Shown piece after piece: positions 21,580 through 31,283 of a DNA stretch of 33,113 nucleotides (its first letter is position 1; every line of letters starts with the position of its first letter). The translations under genes were made by a program, and so were the position numbers. The stretch lies in IMG/VR virus record IMGVR_UViG_3300020446_000042, positions 1 to 33,113 of that record. One strand, given 5' to 3'. This DNA is from a virus. Under the pieces are notes generated by a model that was not told the DNA's origin, did not search any database, and worked only from the letters and a program-made list of their open reading frames with translations.

Positions 21580-22136
21580 GTAAAGCAGCAGAACTAGCGG
21601 CATTCATAGGTGGCGGAAGTATTGGGGGTATTGTTAATGAACAACTTGCCATGCTATGCGATGGTCAAAATTACACTGTTTCTAGCGGAACTTACACCCC
21701 TACAAATGTTACTGCGTCACAAGCCTTAGATAACACTTCTACCACTATAACTGGGTCTCAAATTTCATATACTCCACCATCAGGAACGGTTTGCGTAATT
21801 TACGATTTTACTCTTCATTTTACTTTTTTTGATGCTAACGGTATTGCTCATTTTAGATTTTTTATTGATTCAAATGAAGTGACAAATCAAAGGCTTAATT
21901 TAAGTGGGCAATACCCAGAATTTGTGACAACTTTAAGATATGTAATTCCCATTGGCGGTTCAGCAGACACCGCAACTGGCAGACAGGCTACATGGACATC
22001 CGCAAAAACTCTCAAAATTGAATGTAGGGAATACGGCTCATCAAATGAAGCGTACCTTCATGCTACTAAATATTGGGATGGTGCAGGCTCTGCTCAATTT
22101 CATCAGCCTAAGTTAACTATTACGGCGTTGGGTTAG
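21576..22136 (+). CDS. Terminal fibre-like protein (β-sandwich tip candidate)
   Basis: 186 residues. It begins MSKAAELAAFIGGGSIGGIV, a start I remember on many marine phage fibre-tip proteins. The body is β-rich (TITGSQISYTPPSGTVCVIY, DFTLHFTFFDANGIAHFRFF, then VTTLRYVIPIGGSADTATG) and ends with FHQPKLTITALG. The pattern resembles a jelly-roll or C1q-like tip in which an ordered strand run carries ligand-binding loops. It lacks the GDLA end. It closes the fibre region before the ejection-protein genes. Confidence 0.72.
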   Translation: MSKAAELAAFIGGGSIGGIVNEQLAMLCDGQNYTVSSGTYTPTNVTASQALDNTSTTITGSQISYTPPSGTVCVIYDFTLHFTFFDANGIAHFRFFIDSNEVTNQRLNLSGQYPEFVTTLRYVIPIGGSADTATGRQATWTSAKTLKIECREYGSSNEAYLHATKYWDGAGSAQFHQPKLTITALG

Positions 22137-22156
22137 AAAGTCGAGGGTAAATAGAT

Positions 22157-23593
22157 ATGGCAAGTCCCGCAAAACCTAAAATACCCGGTGAAGATGCTAT
22201 CAGGCAAATGTCTGAAGAGAGAAAAGAAGAAGTACGTATCAAATCGGATACTGAGCTTCAAGAACGCATGGGTGACCTAGCAGGAGAAGGCACTGGTGCG
22301 TTTGTTCCTGCTGTTAAGGTTGAGGAACAAGAGGTTCAGGACGATGAGTTGTTAAGCACGGATACTTACAAACTAGATGAACGTGATAAATTAACAGCAG
22401 GGCAAGTTGATACTACAAAGTTAGATGTTGAAGCACCTGAAAGGTTTGACGAATCCATAGGTCAAATCGACAAGATAGAGACAGTTATCGATGACGTTGA
22501 AGCGTTAGGTCCAGCAGAAGTAGCTCGACAAGACGAGCTAAGTTATATTGCTACAGCACCTCAAGGCGAACTATCTCCCGATGCGTACGCTGAAGGTGTT
22601 ACTGAAGAACTTGATGAGAGAGCTACAATCCAGTATCAGTTAGGTGAACTGATGCAACAAATAACATCAGGCGGTCCACTTCCGCCGTGGGCTTCTCCTG
22701 CTGCTCGTAAAGTAAATGCAATTATGCAATCTCGTGGTATGGGTGCATCTTCTATGGCTGCAGCAGCCTTAACCCAAGCCTTAATGGAATCAGGTATTCA
22801 GATTGCATCAAAAGACGCAGATAAATATGGAACTATACAGCTTAAAAACCTCGATAACAAACAAAGAGCAGCTTTACAAAATTCAATAAACGTTGCTTCT
22901 ATGGACGTTGCAAATTTAAATGCTAGGCTTAAAGCAGAGGTAGTCAATGCACAGAACTTTCTAGCCCTAGATGTAAAAAATCTGGACAATGAACAAAAAA
23001 GTAACCTGATAACATATCAAGCCTTGACAGACGGACTTTTTAAAGACGCTGCAGAAGAAAATGCAAGACTTCAGTTTAACGCTAAAAACGAACTTCAGGT
23101 AGAAGAGTTCTTTACCGAACTAGGTTCGCAGGTAGAGACAGCTAACGCTAACAGAACTGCAGCTATGGAACAGTTTAATGTTGCTGAACAAAACGCTATG
23201 GCACAGTATAATGAAACACTTGCTGATAGCCGTCAGAAGTTCAATACAAACATGCAGTTTGCTGTTGACCAATCTAATGCTGTATGGCGACGCGAAACAA
23301 ACACAGCCAATACTGCATCACAAAACGAAGCAAATCGGATTGACGTTCAAAACGAGTTTAATGCAAATCAAAATGCTTTGAACAACTTATGGAACATGAT
23401 GCGAGATGTTGCTTCTTGGAACTTTCAGAAGAGTGAAAATCTTTTGCAGAGGCAGCATGATATAGCGGCTATAGCTATGCAGTTTGCTAATACCGCTGAA
23501 CTGTATGATAAAGAACAAAAGGACCAATTAAAAGAAAAAATTGGTGAGTTCCTTATGAATTGGGGAATGGATTGGGCTACAAGTGAAGAGTAA
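22157..23593 (+). CDS. Probable internal/ejection virion protein, coiled-coil
   Basis: 478 residues. The N-terminal third is acidic and disordered-looking. From about residue 150 to the end it is almost wholly helical and Ala/Asn/Gln/Glu-rich, with long heptad-like stretches (RATIQYQLGELMQQITSG, QRAALQNSINVASMDVANLN, AMEQFNVAEQNAMAQYNETL). One conserved-looking segment is PPWASPAARKVNAIMQSRGM. There is no Cys or membrane helix. Placement after the fibres and before a 1578-aa protein fits the internal core proteins that podoviruses eject ahead of DNA. The ribosome site GAGGG is 10 bases upstream of the ATG. Confidence 0.7.
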   Translation: MASPAKPKIPGEDAIRQMSEERKEEVRIKSDTELQERMGDLAGEGTGAFVPAVKVEEQEVQDDELLSTDTYKLDERDKLTAGQVDTTKLDVEAPERFDESIGQIDKIETVIDDVEALGPAEVARQDELSYIATAPQGELSPDAYAEGVTEELDERATIQYQLGELMQQITSGGPLPPWASPAARKVNAIMQSRGMGASSMAAAALTQALMESGIQIASKDADKYGTIQLKNLDNKQRAALQNSINVASMDVANLNARLKAEVVNAQNFLALDVKNLDNEQKSNLITYQALTDGLFKDAAEENARLQFNAKNELQVEEFFTELGSQVETANANRTAAMEQFNVAEQNAMAQYNETLADSRQKFNTNMQFAVDQSNAVWRRETNTANTASQNEANRIDVQNEFNANQNALNNLWNMMRDVASWNFQKSENLLQRQHDIAAIAMQFANTAELYDKEQKDQLKEKIGEFLMNWGMDWATSEE

Positions 23594-23596
23594 GAT

Positions 23597-24118
23597 ATGA
23601 TTGATAAAATATTTAATTTAGCAACTGGGTTTGATGATTGGATTGGTGCAGGCTTAGATTTTGTAGGTGATTTCGTATCAAAAGGAAAGTCTGGGATAGA
23701 GAACGTATTCGATTCAGGTTCTTCTGGATTTTTAGACATTGCAAGAAGCGGTTTAAGAACCTATTCTAGAATGCAAAAAAGGTCCGAAAGAGGAGGGGGG
23801 AGACAAGGCACAACTTACGGTTATGGCAGAAGCTTTAAACCTGAAAGATTTAGAAACCCTATGTACTCAGGACAAGGCGGTGCGTCTAAAGGTTCATCCT
23901 TTGGTTATAACATGCCTCAAATATCAAATGCCCACGCACGATTGGCGGCACGTATAGGTAGCGGGGGTTTGTCTGACCCACAGCTTGATAAGGTATTTAG
24001 AACTGCAATCAACTTACAGCAAGGAAGACGTACGATAGGTCACTCGACTACAGGAATTAACAGACGAGTTGCTGCAGCCCAGCCAGCACAGGTAACAAAG
24101 CAAGTAACAAGGCGTTGA
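23597..24118 (+). CDS. Probable virion protein, Gly/Arg-rich
   Basis: 173 residues. The N-terminal 40 residues are amphipathic (FNLATGFDDWIGAGLDFVGD). The centre is Gly/Arg/Tyr-rich and probably disordered (ERGGGRQGTTYGYGRSFKP). The C-terminal part has helical sequence (AHARLAARIGSGGLSDPQLD, KVFRTAINLQQGRR) and a basic end (KQVTRR). It starts three bases after the previous stop. I do not recognise the family; operon position suggests an ejection or internal head component. Confidence 0.65.
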   Translation: MIDKIFNLATGFDDWIGAGLDFVGDFVSKGKSGIENVFDSGSSGFLDIARSGLRTYSRMQKRSERGGGRQGTTYGYGRSFKPERFRNPMYSGQGGASKGSSFGYNMPQISNAHARLAARIGSGGLSDPQLDKVFRTAINLQQGRRTIGHSTTGINRRVAAAQPAQVTKQVTRR

Positions 24119-24122
24119 TAGT

Positions 24123-24659
24123 ATGGAAAAGATGAAGCCTCGTAGGGGTAGCATTGCAGCAATAGACGAATTTGCATCCGCACCCCCCGGTCATTCACTT
24201 ACGGAAGATAATACACGATGGCCTTGGGGTAAGCCGCCTCAAGAAGCCAATCCTGAACGAGCATTAGAAGCAAGTATACGTAGCCTAGAAAAACCTCGCA
24301 TACAACAAGAATTGATAAAGTTGCTTATGGTAGGAGTTTCTGTAGAGGTAATCGTAGAAGGTATTTTGATGCAAGGGTTTACTGAAGGTAAGTTCAACCC
24401 TGATATTGGATTGTTGATGAAGCGTCCCCTTGCATTGTTCATAGCTGACATGGCAGAAGAAGCGGGTATACCTTATCGTTTCTTCGAAAACAATAACGCC
24501 CTAGAAGAAGGAACTATGGATGACGAAACCTTCATTTCTATGATGCAAAAAAATAATCCAGCCATGTTCGATATGCTGTATGAAAATGTCAACGCTGCTA
24601 TTCGTGCTGGTAAACAACCCCGTGAAGATAACTTTATGAACATGAAGAAGGAAGACTAG
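24123..24659 (+). CDS. Conserved marine-phage virion-operon protein
   Basis: 178 residues, helical and acidic, with the blocks PPGHSLTEDNTRWPWGKPP, RIQQELIKLLMVGVSVEVIV, EGILMQGFTEGKFNPDIGLL and KRPLALFIADMAEEAGIPYR. I remember this PPGHSLT...WPWGKPP...MVGVSVE pattern from marine phages, including cyanophages, with no function assigned. The hydrophobic stretch near residues 64-83 is amphipathic rather than clearly membrane-spanning. It lies between two probable internal virion proteins and is likely part of that complex. Confidence 0.75.
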   Translation: MEKMKPRRGSIAAIDEFASAPPGHSLTEDNTRWPWGKPPQEANPERALEASIRSLEKPRIQQELIKLLMVGVSVEVIVEGILMQGFTEGKFNPDIGLLMKRPLALFIADMAEEAGIPYRFFENNNALEEGTMDDETFISMMQKNNPAMFDMLYENVNAAIRAGKQPREDNFMNMKKED

Positions 24660-24660
24660 C

Positions 24661-26547
24661 ATGTCGCTAATTCCGTTTTTTACAGGAGCGTTAAATGCTT
24701 ATAATGACCGTTCGAGACTTGAACGGGAAGCTAGGTATGAAAAGGAACGTCTTGCCGAAGAAAATCGACAGGACTTTTCTAGACTCCTTGCAGAGGCGTA
24801 TTTAAATGATAAGATACGGATAGATAAAACTGACCCAAAACAAGTAGCACTTCTTAAAGAATACGGGCTAGAAAACCTGTTAGGTTTACAAGTCCAAATG
24901 GCAAAGGCAAAAACACCTCAAACAGTGTTTGGCATGGGTGATAATACTGTTTCTTTTGGCTGGGACTACCGTGACAAAAAACCTTCTGAATCTGCAGTTT
25001 TAAATTTACGAGATTACAATAGTTCTTTTTCTAATCCTAATTTTTATAGGACAAAAATGGATGAGTTCCTTGCCAGCCCCGGTGCTGCTCAACAGTTTGT
25101 TGGGACAGTTAATAGTCAACTGATGCAGTTTGGCTCTGACTTTCATTTTACGAATAGCTATCAAGACGGCCAGTTAAAAACTCCTGTATTTACAGACTAT
25201 AGCATATACGGTAGTGTTGTTAAGTTTAAGGATGATTTGGCTTCTAGATTAGGTATAGACAATGAGTCTCGTGTGCAACAGACTGTAACCGCAGCTATAA
25301 GTGCAGCTACAAAAGGTCAAGGTCTCAAGCCTAATCAGATATTTATGCCTATTAAAAAAGGTGCTGGTGGATTTACAGCCGAACTTCGAACTTTATCACA
25401 GGGTGAAAAGGGTGTAAAAGAAAAGGCGTTTCTAGAAGCATTAGCAGCCAACCGAAATTATCCTAATGTTAGCATGATGTTATTTGACGCAAACAGTTAC
25501 TCTTATAGCACAGACTCAGAAACGATTATATACAACCTATTAACTCACACCAAAGATTTGTATGATGCTGGTGCAGCAACTATGCTCGAACGTTCAGACA
25601 TAACTGTCACAGAGAATGTGTCTGATATCCTATATACGAACGTATCTCCTGAAGGCAATACTGCCCGTTTTGTAGATGCGCTTCTGCCCCTAGTGCCAGA
25701 GCCACCAGAGTTTCGTGCGCCGGGTACTGTAGGTAAAGTGGTTAAAGGTGAACAGGTCTTGCAATCTCGCGGCATAGACATGAAGAAAATAAAAGATAAA
25801 AACACCTTTGCTATAAAATCAAAAGACCTTGCAGGAATTATACGAGATAATGTAGGTCCAAACGGAACTGTTAAAACTGGTTTTGCTGGGCTAATTCAAG
25901 AGTTAGTTATTGGTGCTTTAGGTCCCGGTGGTCAGTTCGAACAGTTATTTAGCGGATTAAGTGCAGATGAATTAGAGTCAGGCACAAGCGCTGAAAGCCT
26001 AAGAAATATTGCTATCGAAACAATTAAAGCAGAAAATACTAGCATAAAAACTGCAAACGATATAGGTATAACTCAATTAGCCGCTATCCAACTTGCATAT
26101 GCTCGTGCTAGGGCTGTTGATAACAACGGTAGACTTTCTAACGATGACTTTAAAATACAGATGAACTCGCTTGTAGGCACAGGTCTATTTACAAACACTA
26201 ATGTGGTGACAGGTAAATTAAATAGAGTTATAATGGAAGCTCAACGTGATATTGAAGATACACAGTTCTATGTTGACTTTGAGAAGAAAGACGTTAAAGC
26301 AAAACAAGTCAAGGAACTGTTGTTGTATCGTAACATCATCGAGCCTGCTAGAAAAGCTCACAGAAGAAAAATAGCATCTGGTATAAACATCGGCAGTAAA
26401 CAGCCTCCGTCAGAAGGATTGCCAACAGATGCTATTGATTTGGGCGGAGGGTTCTTTAGAAAACCCGGAAACAATAAACAGGTATTTGATGCAAACGGCA
26501 CGGATGTGTCAGAGGAATACGTAGCAACTCAAGGGCGAACTGATTAA
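24661..26547 (+). CDS. Probable internal virion protein
   Basis: 628 residues, mixed α/β, without signal, Cys or membrane segments. It starts SLIPFFTGALNAYNDRSRLE, followed by a charged helix (REARYEKERLAEENRQDFSR). Later stretches include GSVVKFKDDLASRLGID, the Gly-rich TGFAGLIQELVIGALGPGG near 405, and a C-terminal region with KELLLYRNIIEPARKAHRRK. The last 40 residues contain an AIDLGGGFFRKPGNNKQVFD block. AAGGAAG precedes the ATG; the stop overlaps the next ATG by one base. I do not recognise a family. Size and location fit the mid-size ejection proteins of podoviruses. Confidence 0.7.
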   Translation: MSLIPFFTGALNAYNDRSRLEREARYEKERLAEENRQDFSRLLAEAYLNDKIRIDKTDPKQVALLKEYGLENLLGLQVQMAKAKTPQTVFGMGDNTVSFGWDYRDKKPSESAVLNLRDYNSSFSNPNFYRTKMDEFLASPGAAQQFVGTVNSQLMQFGSDFHFTNSYQDGQLKTPVFTDYSIYGSVVKFKDDLASRLGIDNESRVQQTVTAAISAATKGQGLKPNQIFMPIKKGAGGFTAELRTLSQGEKGVKEKAFLEALAANRNYPNVSMMLFDANSYSYSTDSETIIYNLLTHTKDLYDAGAATMLERSDITVTENVSDILYTNVSPEGNTARFVDALLPLVPEPPEFRAPGTVGKVVKGEQVLQSRGIDMKKIKDKNTFAIKSKDLAGIIRDNVGPNGTVKTGFAGLIQELVIGALGPGGQFEQLFSGLSADELESGTSAESLRNIAIETIKAENTSIKTANDIGITQLAAIQLAYARARAVDNNGRLSNDDFKIQMNSLVGTGLFTNTNVVTGKLNRVIMEAQRDIEDTQFYVDFEKKDVKAKQVKELLLYRNIIEPARKAHRRKIASGINIGSKQPPSEGLPTDAIDLGGGFFRKPGNNKQVFDANGTDVSEEYVATQGRTD

Positions 26548-29500
26548 TGGCAGAGGCACAGCAAACTCCCGTAATTGTAGACGAAGAAGACGAGCAGAAA
26601 GCACTTAGCGAACAGAACCTTGAACGTGGTAAAACTGTGGGCGAGATGGTTGAAGCTGGTGAGGTTGCTTTACCGAAAAGTGAGGGAACTGTAGAAGATT
26701 TGCCTACAACAGAAGAAGGAGTGCCACGTCTTGATATCACTCCGGTTAAATTAAAGCCAAAACCAGAAGCAGGCACAGGTACTCAAGTACGTGTTGTAAA
26801 AGACCTGCCCTCATCTGTCCTGCCAGAATTTTTAGACAAGGCTATACGTCCAGTATCAGGCGTAGGAATACAGTTCAAGTCACTTCGTGAAGAAGCTGCT
26901 GCCAGCGTACAAGAAAAGGAACCGTTGACATACGAGAATGTGCTAGAAAAATTAGACGCTGGCGACACTGTAAGTATTCAGACAGGTAATGGAGAGACTC
27001 AAGTATACGAGGGTCCTGTCTCCGCAAAACTAGCTCGTAATCCTGCTGTTAAAAAAGAAATAGAACTACAGTTAGCAATACAAGATTCCCTTGCTAAAAA
27101 GAAACAACAGGAAACTGGTAAGTTCGAACCTGTTCTTCCGTTCACCGGACCGCTAGGTGACATAGACGTAAGCAGTATTAAAGACCCTGAAATGCGGGAC
27201 ATGGCAGAAGAGTATGCAATAGGACGCAAAGCCCTAGACGATACTCTACGTCCGCTAGTCAATACAGGACGGCCTGATATTGACGCTGCTGTTCGCCAGT
27301 ATTTTGTTGATGACTTCTTAACAGGTGATATGTTCTCGAACTTAGCAACACGCCTTGCAGAGACAGGACGTGCCATTCCAACCTTGCCAACTTACGCTGC
27401 AGACTTAGCAGGTAGTGCCGTAGAAGCTATACGCAGAGCTTATGATATGCAAACAAGCTACTTTGATGAGTGGGCCGCATTAGCACCCAAGCGTCAACAG
27501 CAAACTAAAAAAGCCCTTCAAAGTATCGCAGATGTGTTGCCAGCACCAACAGCAGCGATGGCCTTCAACGATTCTATTCGCGAACGTGCTAAAAAGGAAA
27601 TGTCTGACGAACAATACGAAGACTTTGCTTTCATAACTGATACAGTCACTGGTGAGAAAGTTGAGCGTGAGTTTATTTCAGATGAAGCTGCTTACGAAAT
27701 AATCGAAGAAGCTTTTAACCAGATGAACATGGTAGAGTCTTTTGGCGTAATATTTGCTGAAAATATACTGGGCGGTGGCATCCTAACTAAAACAAAGAAT
27801 CGCGCTGCGCTGGATTACGTTGCCCAGATAAAGGGCCGTGCCAAAATGATGGGTATTGCAGATGACATACCTGTCGAGCAGCTTCCTGCAATTATAAGAA
27901 AGCAGGACAAATCTTTTAAGCTTAACGAAAAATTATTCGACCTTGGGATATACAACAAGGGTCTTAATCAGCAGATGAGCGATGCTAAAGACCGTATAGA
28001 TGACTTGGGTAAGCAGATGGAAGCAATAGCGTTACGACCTAATGGTCGTGAAAGTTTTGCGTATGCTAAGTTAGAGTCTGAACGAAACAACCTAATTAGA
28101 CTTCGCAGAAGAAATCATGTAAAGACACGTATAAGCCCTTACATGGCTACCATTGTAAAAGAAGAGGGTGGCCTCGCATTAACCGCAGCATTAGGTAGAG
28201 AATTACTGCCGGGTGCGTTTGGTATGAATCCTGATATAGCAGAGATGACAGGATTTATAGGAGGTTTAGTCACAGGAAAATTTACCGTTCCTGCAGCTAA
28301 GTTTGTGGGCAGACAAGTTGGAAAGATTACAGGCATAACTGGACAGGGCCTTGCTGCAATAACACCTGATGGTTTGTTAAACCCTACGACTGCTATTTTT
28401 CACAAGTTAACTAATGCTGACTTGACAGTGCAGGATTACGAAAAACTATATTACGAACCCCGTTACGGGAGAAAAATGAACTACAAAGAACGTAGGGCAT
28501 TACGAGGAGCTTTCAAACAAGTTGAGCGTATGGATGTTGAAACACAAGAAGAGTTTTTAAACCAACTTCAACAGCAACAAAACTTCCTTGACGGTGTTCT
28601 TGACATTTTCCCTGAAGGTCCACAACGCGATAGAGCTGAAGAGATGTTGGACATGTCTTTTGCAGAAGCATCTGGATTGCCTCAAGCAATAGCTGCCTAT
28701 CAGATAAGCACCGAAACTATGACTATGAAAGGTTTTAGAAAAGGTGGCATGACAGGAGCCTTAGAAGCTGCAAAGGCTGTTGATGCTAAACGTCTACGCA
28801 CTGCAGCTATGATTGATGCGTTTGAAGAGCATGTTGCTGAGTTTGGAAACCCCTCTCAAACACAGGTTGTTACTGACCTGATACAGCAGACACGGAAAAG
28901 TCTTCTGAACATAGAAGACATGATGAACCAAGAGTTTATTAAGCTTAGTAAGAATCTTGACAGTATGATGGATGAAGCTGTATCTGATATTTCAACACCT
29001 CTTGAAGAGACATTTCTATATGATTACGCCGAAGCTAGAGAGTTTTTAGCACGTAGAGTTGGAACAGAAGAAAGTCAGGAGCTTACCGAAGCTGCACAAA
29101 CTGTAGAAGAACTAAGGGATGCTTTAATAAAAACAAACGACTCACTACTCGAACGTTTTGATGGTGTGCGGTCTGTGCGTAATAACAGACAACTTCATTC
29201 TAGCGCACTAGAAAGCGCAGTAGAGGGTGTCCTGTTTCAGCGTTATGGTTATCTGTCAAAGGAGATGGACGAAGCTTATAATACTTTTAGAAAGTTTCAA
29301 GCAGAGCGTGAAGTCGTACCAAAGATAGATATATCTCCATTCGTAGACGATATGCTAAGTCTTGCTGCCGCTGACGAAAAGAACATAACAACTTTCTTTG
29401 GACCTACTTCTACTTTCTTCTCAGGTTTCTTGGGCAGGAAGTCTCGTACGATGTTCGAAGCTATGACACGTAGAACTCTTGAAGAATTAGGGCAAGAAGA

Positions 29501-31283
29501 GTTGCAAGAGATGATGGTGTCTATTGTAGATAGTAGTAAGGGCAGACTAGAATTACAGGATATAGAAGCGATGATGATAAACGAGCCAGTTCAGTTTGGT
29601 TTGTTTCTTCATCAGAACGGTAAGTTAAATGTGTTTGCTAATTCTACTATTGAAGAAGCAGAAGAGTTTCGCAGGGCCTTTCGAGACTACGGTCACAAAA
29701 CATCTAATAAGGCTGTAGCTAGAGAGTATAAGACTGCTGAGAAACGCCTTAATAAACTATTAGAGGAAAGTGACGGCGAAGGATATCAGGAACTTGTAAA
29801 AGCACGGGAAAAATATACACAGCTTAATGACCCACTTCGTGAGGGTTCGCCTATGAACAAGCTAATGAGGTCTAAGGTAGGTGATAAATTTACTGCAGAC
29901 TCAGGACCCTACTCAGGAATGTTCAAGGGGGCTACGCCTTATGACATCGTAAAAGGAATGGGAAATAACATTGCCAAAGCTATGAAAGGCGGCAGAGATA
30001 AAGATGAGGCACTACGAAATCTTCGCACAAAAGAAATACCTGCTATGGAGCAGCTATTCGGCACTGTAGGAGATGACGGTAAAATGCGTATCGACCTTCG
30101 TACAAAAGAGGGTAGACAAGCACTAGACTTACTTGAGGAGATAACTGAAGCTGTTATATATGATGCGTGGGCTGCTGACTTTTTAAACAAACAACCTGCA
30201 GCAGGAGTGCGTTTAGGAGACCCTCGTGGTATTGGTTTTAAACAGTCTGTTATAAATGAACTTGAAGAAATAAGTCAAACGTTTCAAATTAACGTCATAG
30301 ATATGGAAGGTAATAATGATAAAGCTTTAGTTGCCAATCTAACTAGCCTTATAGCTGAAGAGAAAGACATTGCAAAACAGATAAAGAATGGTGGTCGTCT
30401 TTTTGAACAAGGCAAGAGAGCAGTAGCAAAACTTAAAACAGAAATAAAAGAAAAGTCTTCAGTAGTACAAGCTCGTCAAAAGAAAGAATTAAAGGCTATG
30501 CAGGGTCTACAGTCAATAACAAAACTGCAAGAACCTATGGCTTTCTATTCAGAGTACATATCAGGATACGGGGATGTAACAGAATTACGTAATATGTTTA
30601 TGCGTGAAATGCCTCGTGACCCTGACCTAAAAGACTTAACTCCTGAAGAATTAGGCAAGCTATTTGATAATGCTGTTTATAATATGGTTTATCAGGGCAT
30701 CATACAAATTGGAGGATACGGACCGAAAGCAAAGCTTGCTACCCGACAGGCTGTTCAGTCAGGGTTGCTGGGAGAAAACATCACGACATCAGAGTTTGGC
30801 AATGTACTTGGCGCAATTGCCGAGTTAGAAAATCCGCAAGTATTGAATAATTTGCAAAAGATAATGCCAGCAGAGCAAATAACTTCTTTAAAGAATATTT
30901 TATCTTATCTAGCTAACCAAGAGACAGTTCGTATAGCTTCAGATGCTGCTGCAAAAGGAATGTCTGCAGCCTCTGCTTTAAGTAGAGCATACAACATAGC
31001 TAGAGGAATGGTTAGTCCTTTATACGTAACTTCAGAAGTAACTTTATTATTAGCTACTAAGTTAGATGCAGATGCTTTGCTTCTTGCTTTACAGAATAAA
31101 GATGCAGCAAAGATTATTGAAAAGATACTGATGTATCCAAAGCTGGTTACACCGAAGGAACTAGCAACCTTCGACACTTTAATTACAGAATTTGTTGTTA
31201 CGGACATTATCCGAAAAGGACAACAAGAAGCAACCCTAGCATACTTTGAAGATTATGAGGAAGCAAACAATGAACAAGAATAA
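26547..31283 (+). CDS. Giant internal virion/ejection protein
   Basis: 1578 residues, the largest protein here. Residues 1-80 are acidic and disordered. Long helical regions follow, with hydrophobic segments near 530-590 (GLALTAALGRELLPGAFGMN, then EMTGFIGGLVTGKFTVPAAK) and near 1465-1515 (SAASALSRAYNIARGMVSP, SEVTLLLATKLDADALLLAL), which could insert into the host membrane. Length, helix content and position match the largest core protein of T7-like phages (gp16, about 1300 residues). I could not find the N-terminal lytic transglycosylase motif of T7 gp16, so peptidoglycan cleavage is not supported. It overlaps the next gene by 14 bases. Confidence 0.75.
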   Translation: MAEAQQTPVIVDEEDEQKALSEQNLERGKTVGEMVEAGEVALPKSEGTVEDLPTTEEGVPRLDITPVKLKPKPEAGTGTQVRVVKDLPSSVLPEFLDKAIRPVSGVGIQFKSLREEAAASVQEKEPLTYENVLEKLDAGDTVSIQTGNGETQVYEGPVSAKLARNPAVKKEIELQLAIQDSLAKKKQQETGKFEPVLPFTGPLGDIDVSSIKDPEMRDMAEEYAIGRKALDDTLRPLVNTGRPDIDAAVRQYFVDDFLTGDMFSNLATRLAETGRAIPTLPTYAADLAGSAVEAIRRAYDMQTSYFDEWAALAPKRQQQTKKALQSIADVLPAPTAAMAFNDSIRERAKKEMSDEQYEDFAFITDTVTGEKVEREFISDEAAYEIIEEAFNQMNMVESFGVIFAENILGGGILTKTKNRAALDYVAQIKGRAKMMGIADDIPVEQLPAIIRKQDKSFKLNEKLFDLGIYNKGLNQQMSDAKDRIDDLGKQMEAIALRPNGRESFAYAKLESERNNLIRLRRRNHVKTRISPYMATIVKEEGGLALTAALGRELLPGAFGMNPDIAEMTGFIGGLVTGKFTVPAAKFVGRQVGKITGITGQGLAAITPDGLLNPTTAIFHKLTNADLTVQDYEKLYYEPRYGRKMNYKERRALRGAFKQVERMDVETQEEFLNQLQQQQNFLDGVLDIFPEGPQRDRAEEMLDMSFAEASGLPQAIAAYQISTETMTMKGFRKGGMTGALEAAKAVDAKRLRTAAMIDAFEEHVAEFGNPSQTQVVTDLIQQTRKSLLNIEDMMNQEFIKLSKNLDSMMDEAVSDISTPLEETFLYDYAEAREFLARRVGTEESQELTEAAQTVEELRDALIKTNDSLLERFDGVRSVRNNRQLHSSALESAVEGVLFQRYGYLSKEMDEAYNTFRKFQAEREVVPKIDISPFVDDMLSLAAADEKNITTFFGPTSTFFSGFLGRKSRTMFEAMTRRTLEELGQEELQEMMVSIVDSSKGRLELQDIEAMMINEPVQFGLFLHQNGKLNVFANSTIEEAEEFRRAFRDYGHKTSNKAVAREYKTAEKRLNKLLEESDGEGYQELVKAREKYTQLNDPLREGSPMNKLMRSKVGDKFTADSGPYSGMFKGATPYDIVKGMGNNIAKAMKGGRDKDEALRNLRTKEIPAMEQLFGTVGDDGKMRIDLRTKEGRQALDLLEEITEAVIYDAWAADFLNKQPAAGVRLGDPRGIGFKQSVINELEEISQTFQINVIDMEGNNDKALVANLTSLIAEEKDIAKQIKNGGRLFEQGKRAVAKLKTEIKEKSSVVQARQKKELKAMQGLQSITKLQEPMAFYSEYISGYGDVTELRNMFMREMPRDPDLKDLTPEELGKLFDNAVYNMVYQGIIQIGGYGPKAKLATRQAVQSGLLGENITTSEFGNVLGAIAELENPQVLNNLQKIMPAEQITSLKNILSYLANQETVRIASDAAAKGMSAASALSRAYNIARGMVSPLYVTSEVTLLLATKLDADALLLALQNKDAAKIIEKILMYPKLVTPKELATFDTLITEFVVTDIIRKGQQEATLAYFEDYEEANNEQE

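Larger units (their letters stand above)
17469..22136 (+). other. Array of GDLA receptor-binding-type cassettes
   Basis: Seven paralogues (starts 17469, 17864, 18304, 19568, 20418, 20789, 21181) plus interspersed non-paralogues, with almost no intergenic bases. Each has a variable head of one of three types, a shared core (N-x-x-S-x-x-D-x-GTG then a strand with MN/MA), a variable distal part and an invariant Gly-Asp-Leu-Ala end. The order adaptor-A-B-C appears at 17023-18699 and again at 19963-21579. Downstream genes use the GGAGA in the last codons of the upstream cassette as their ribosome site. Confidence 0.8.

Noticed and set aside
17469-22136. Diversity-generating retroelement acting on the cassettes
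   Set aside because: No reverse transcriptase, no template repeat, and differences between cassettes are not restricted to adenine positions or a C-terminal window.
26999-27376. 125-aa antisense open frame inside the 1578-aa gene
   Set aside because: Ser/Arg-rich shadow of the sense codons with no ribosome site and no context; likewise 1027-1395 inside the portal.
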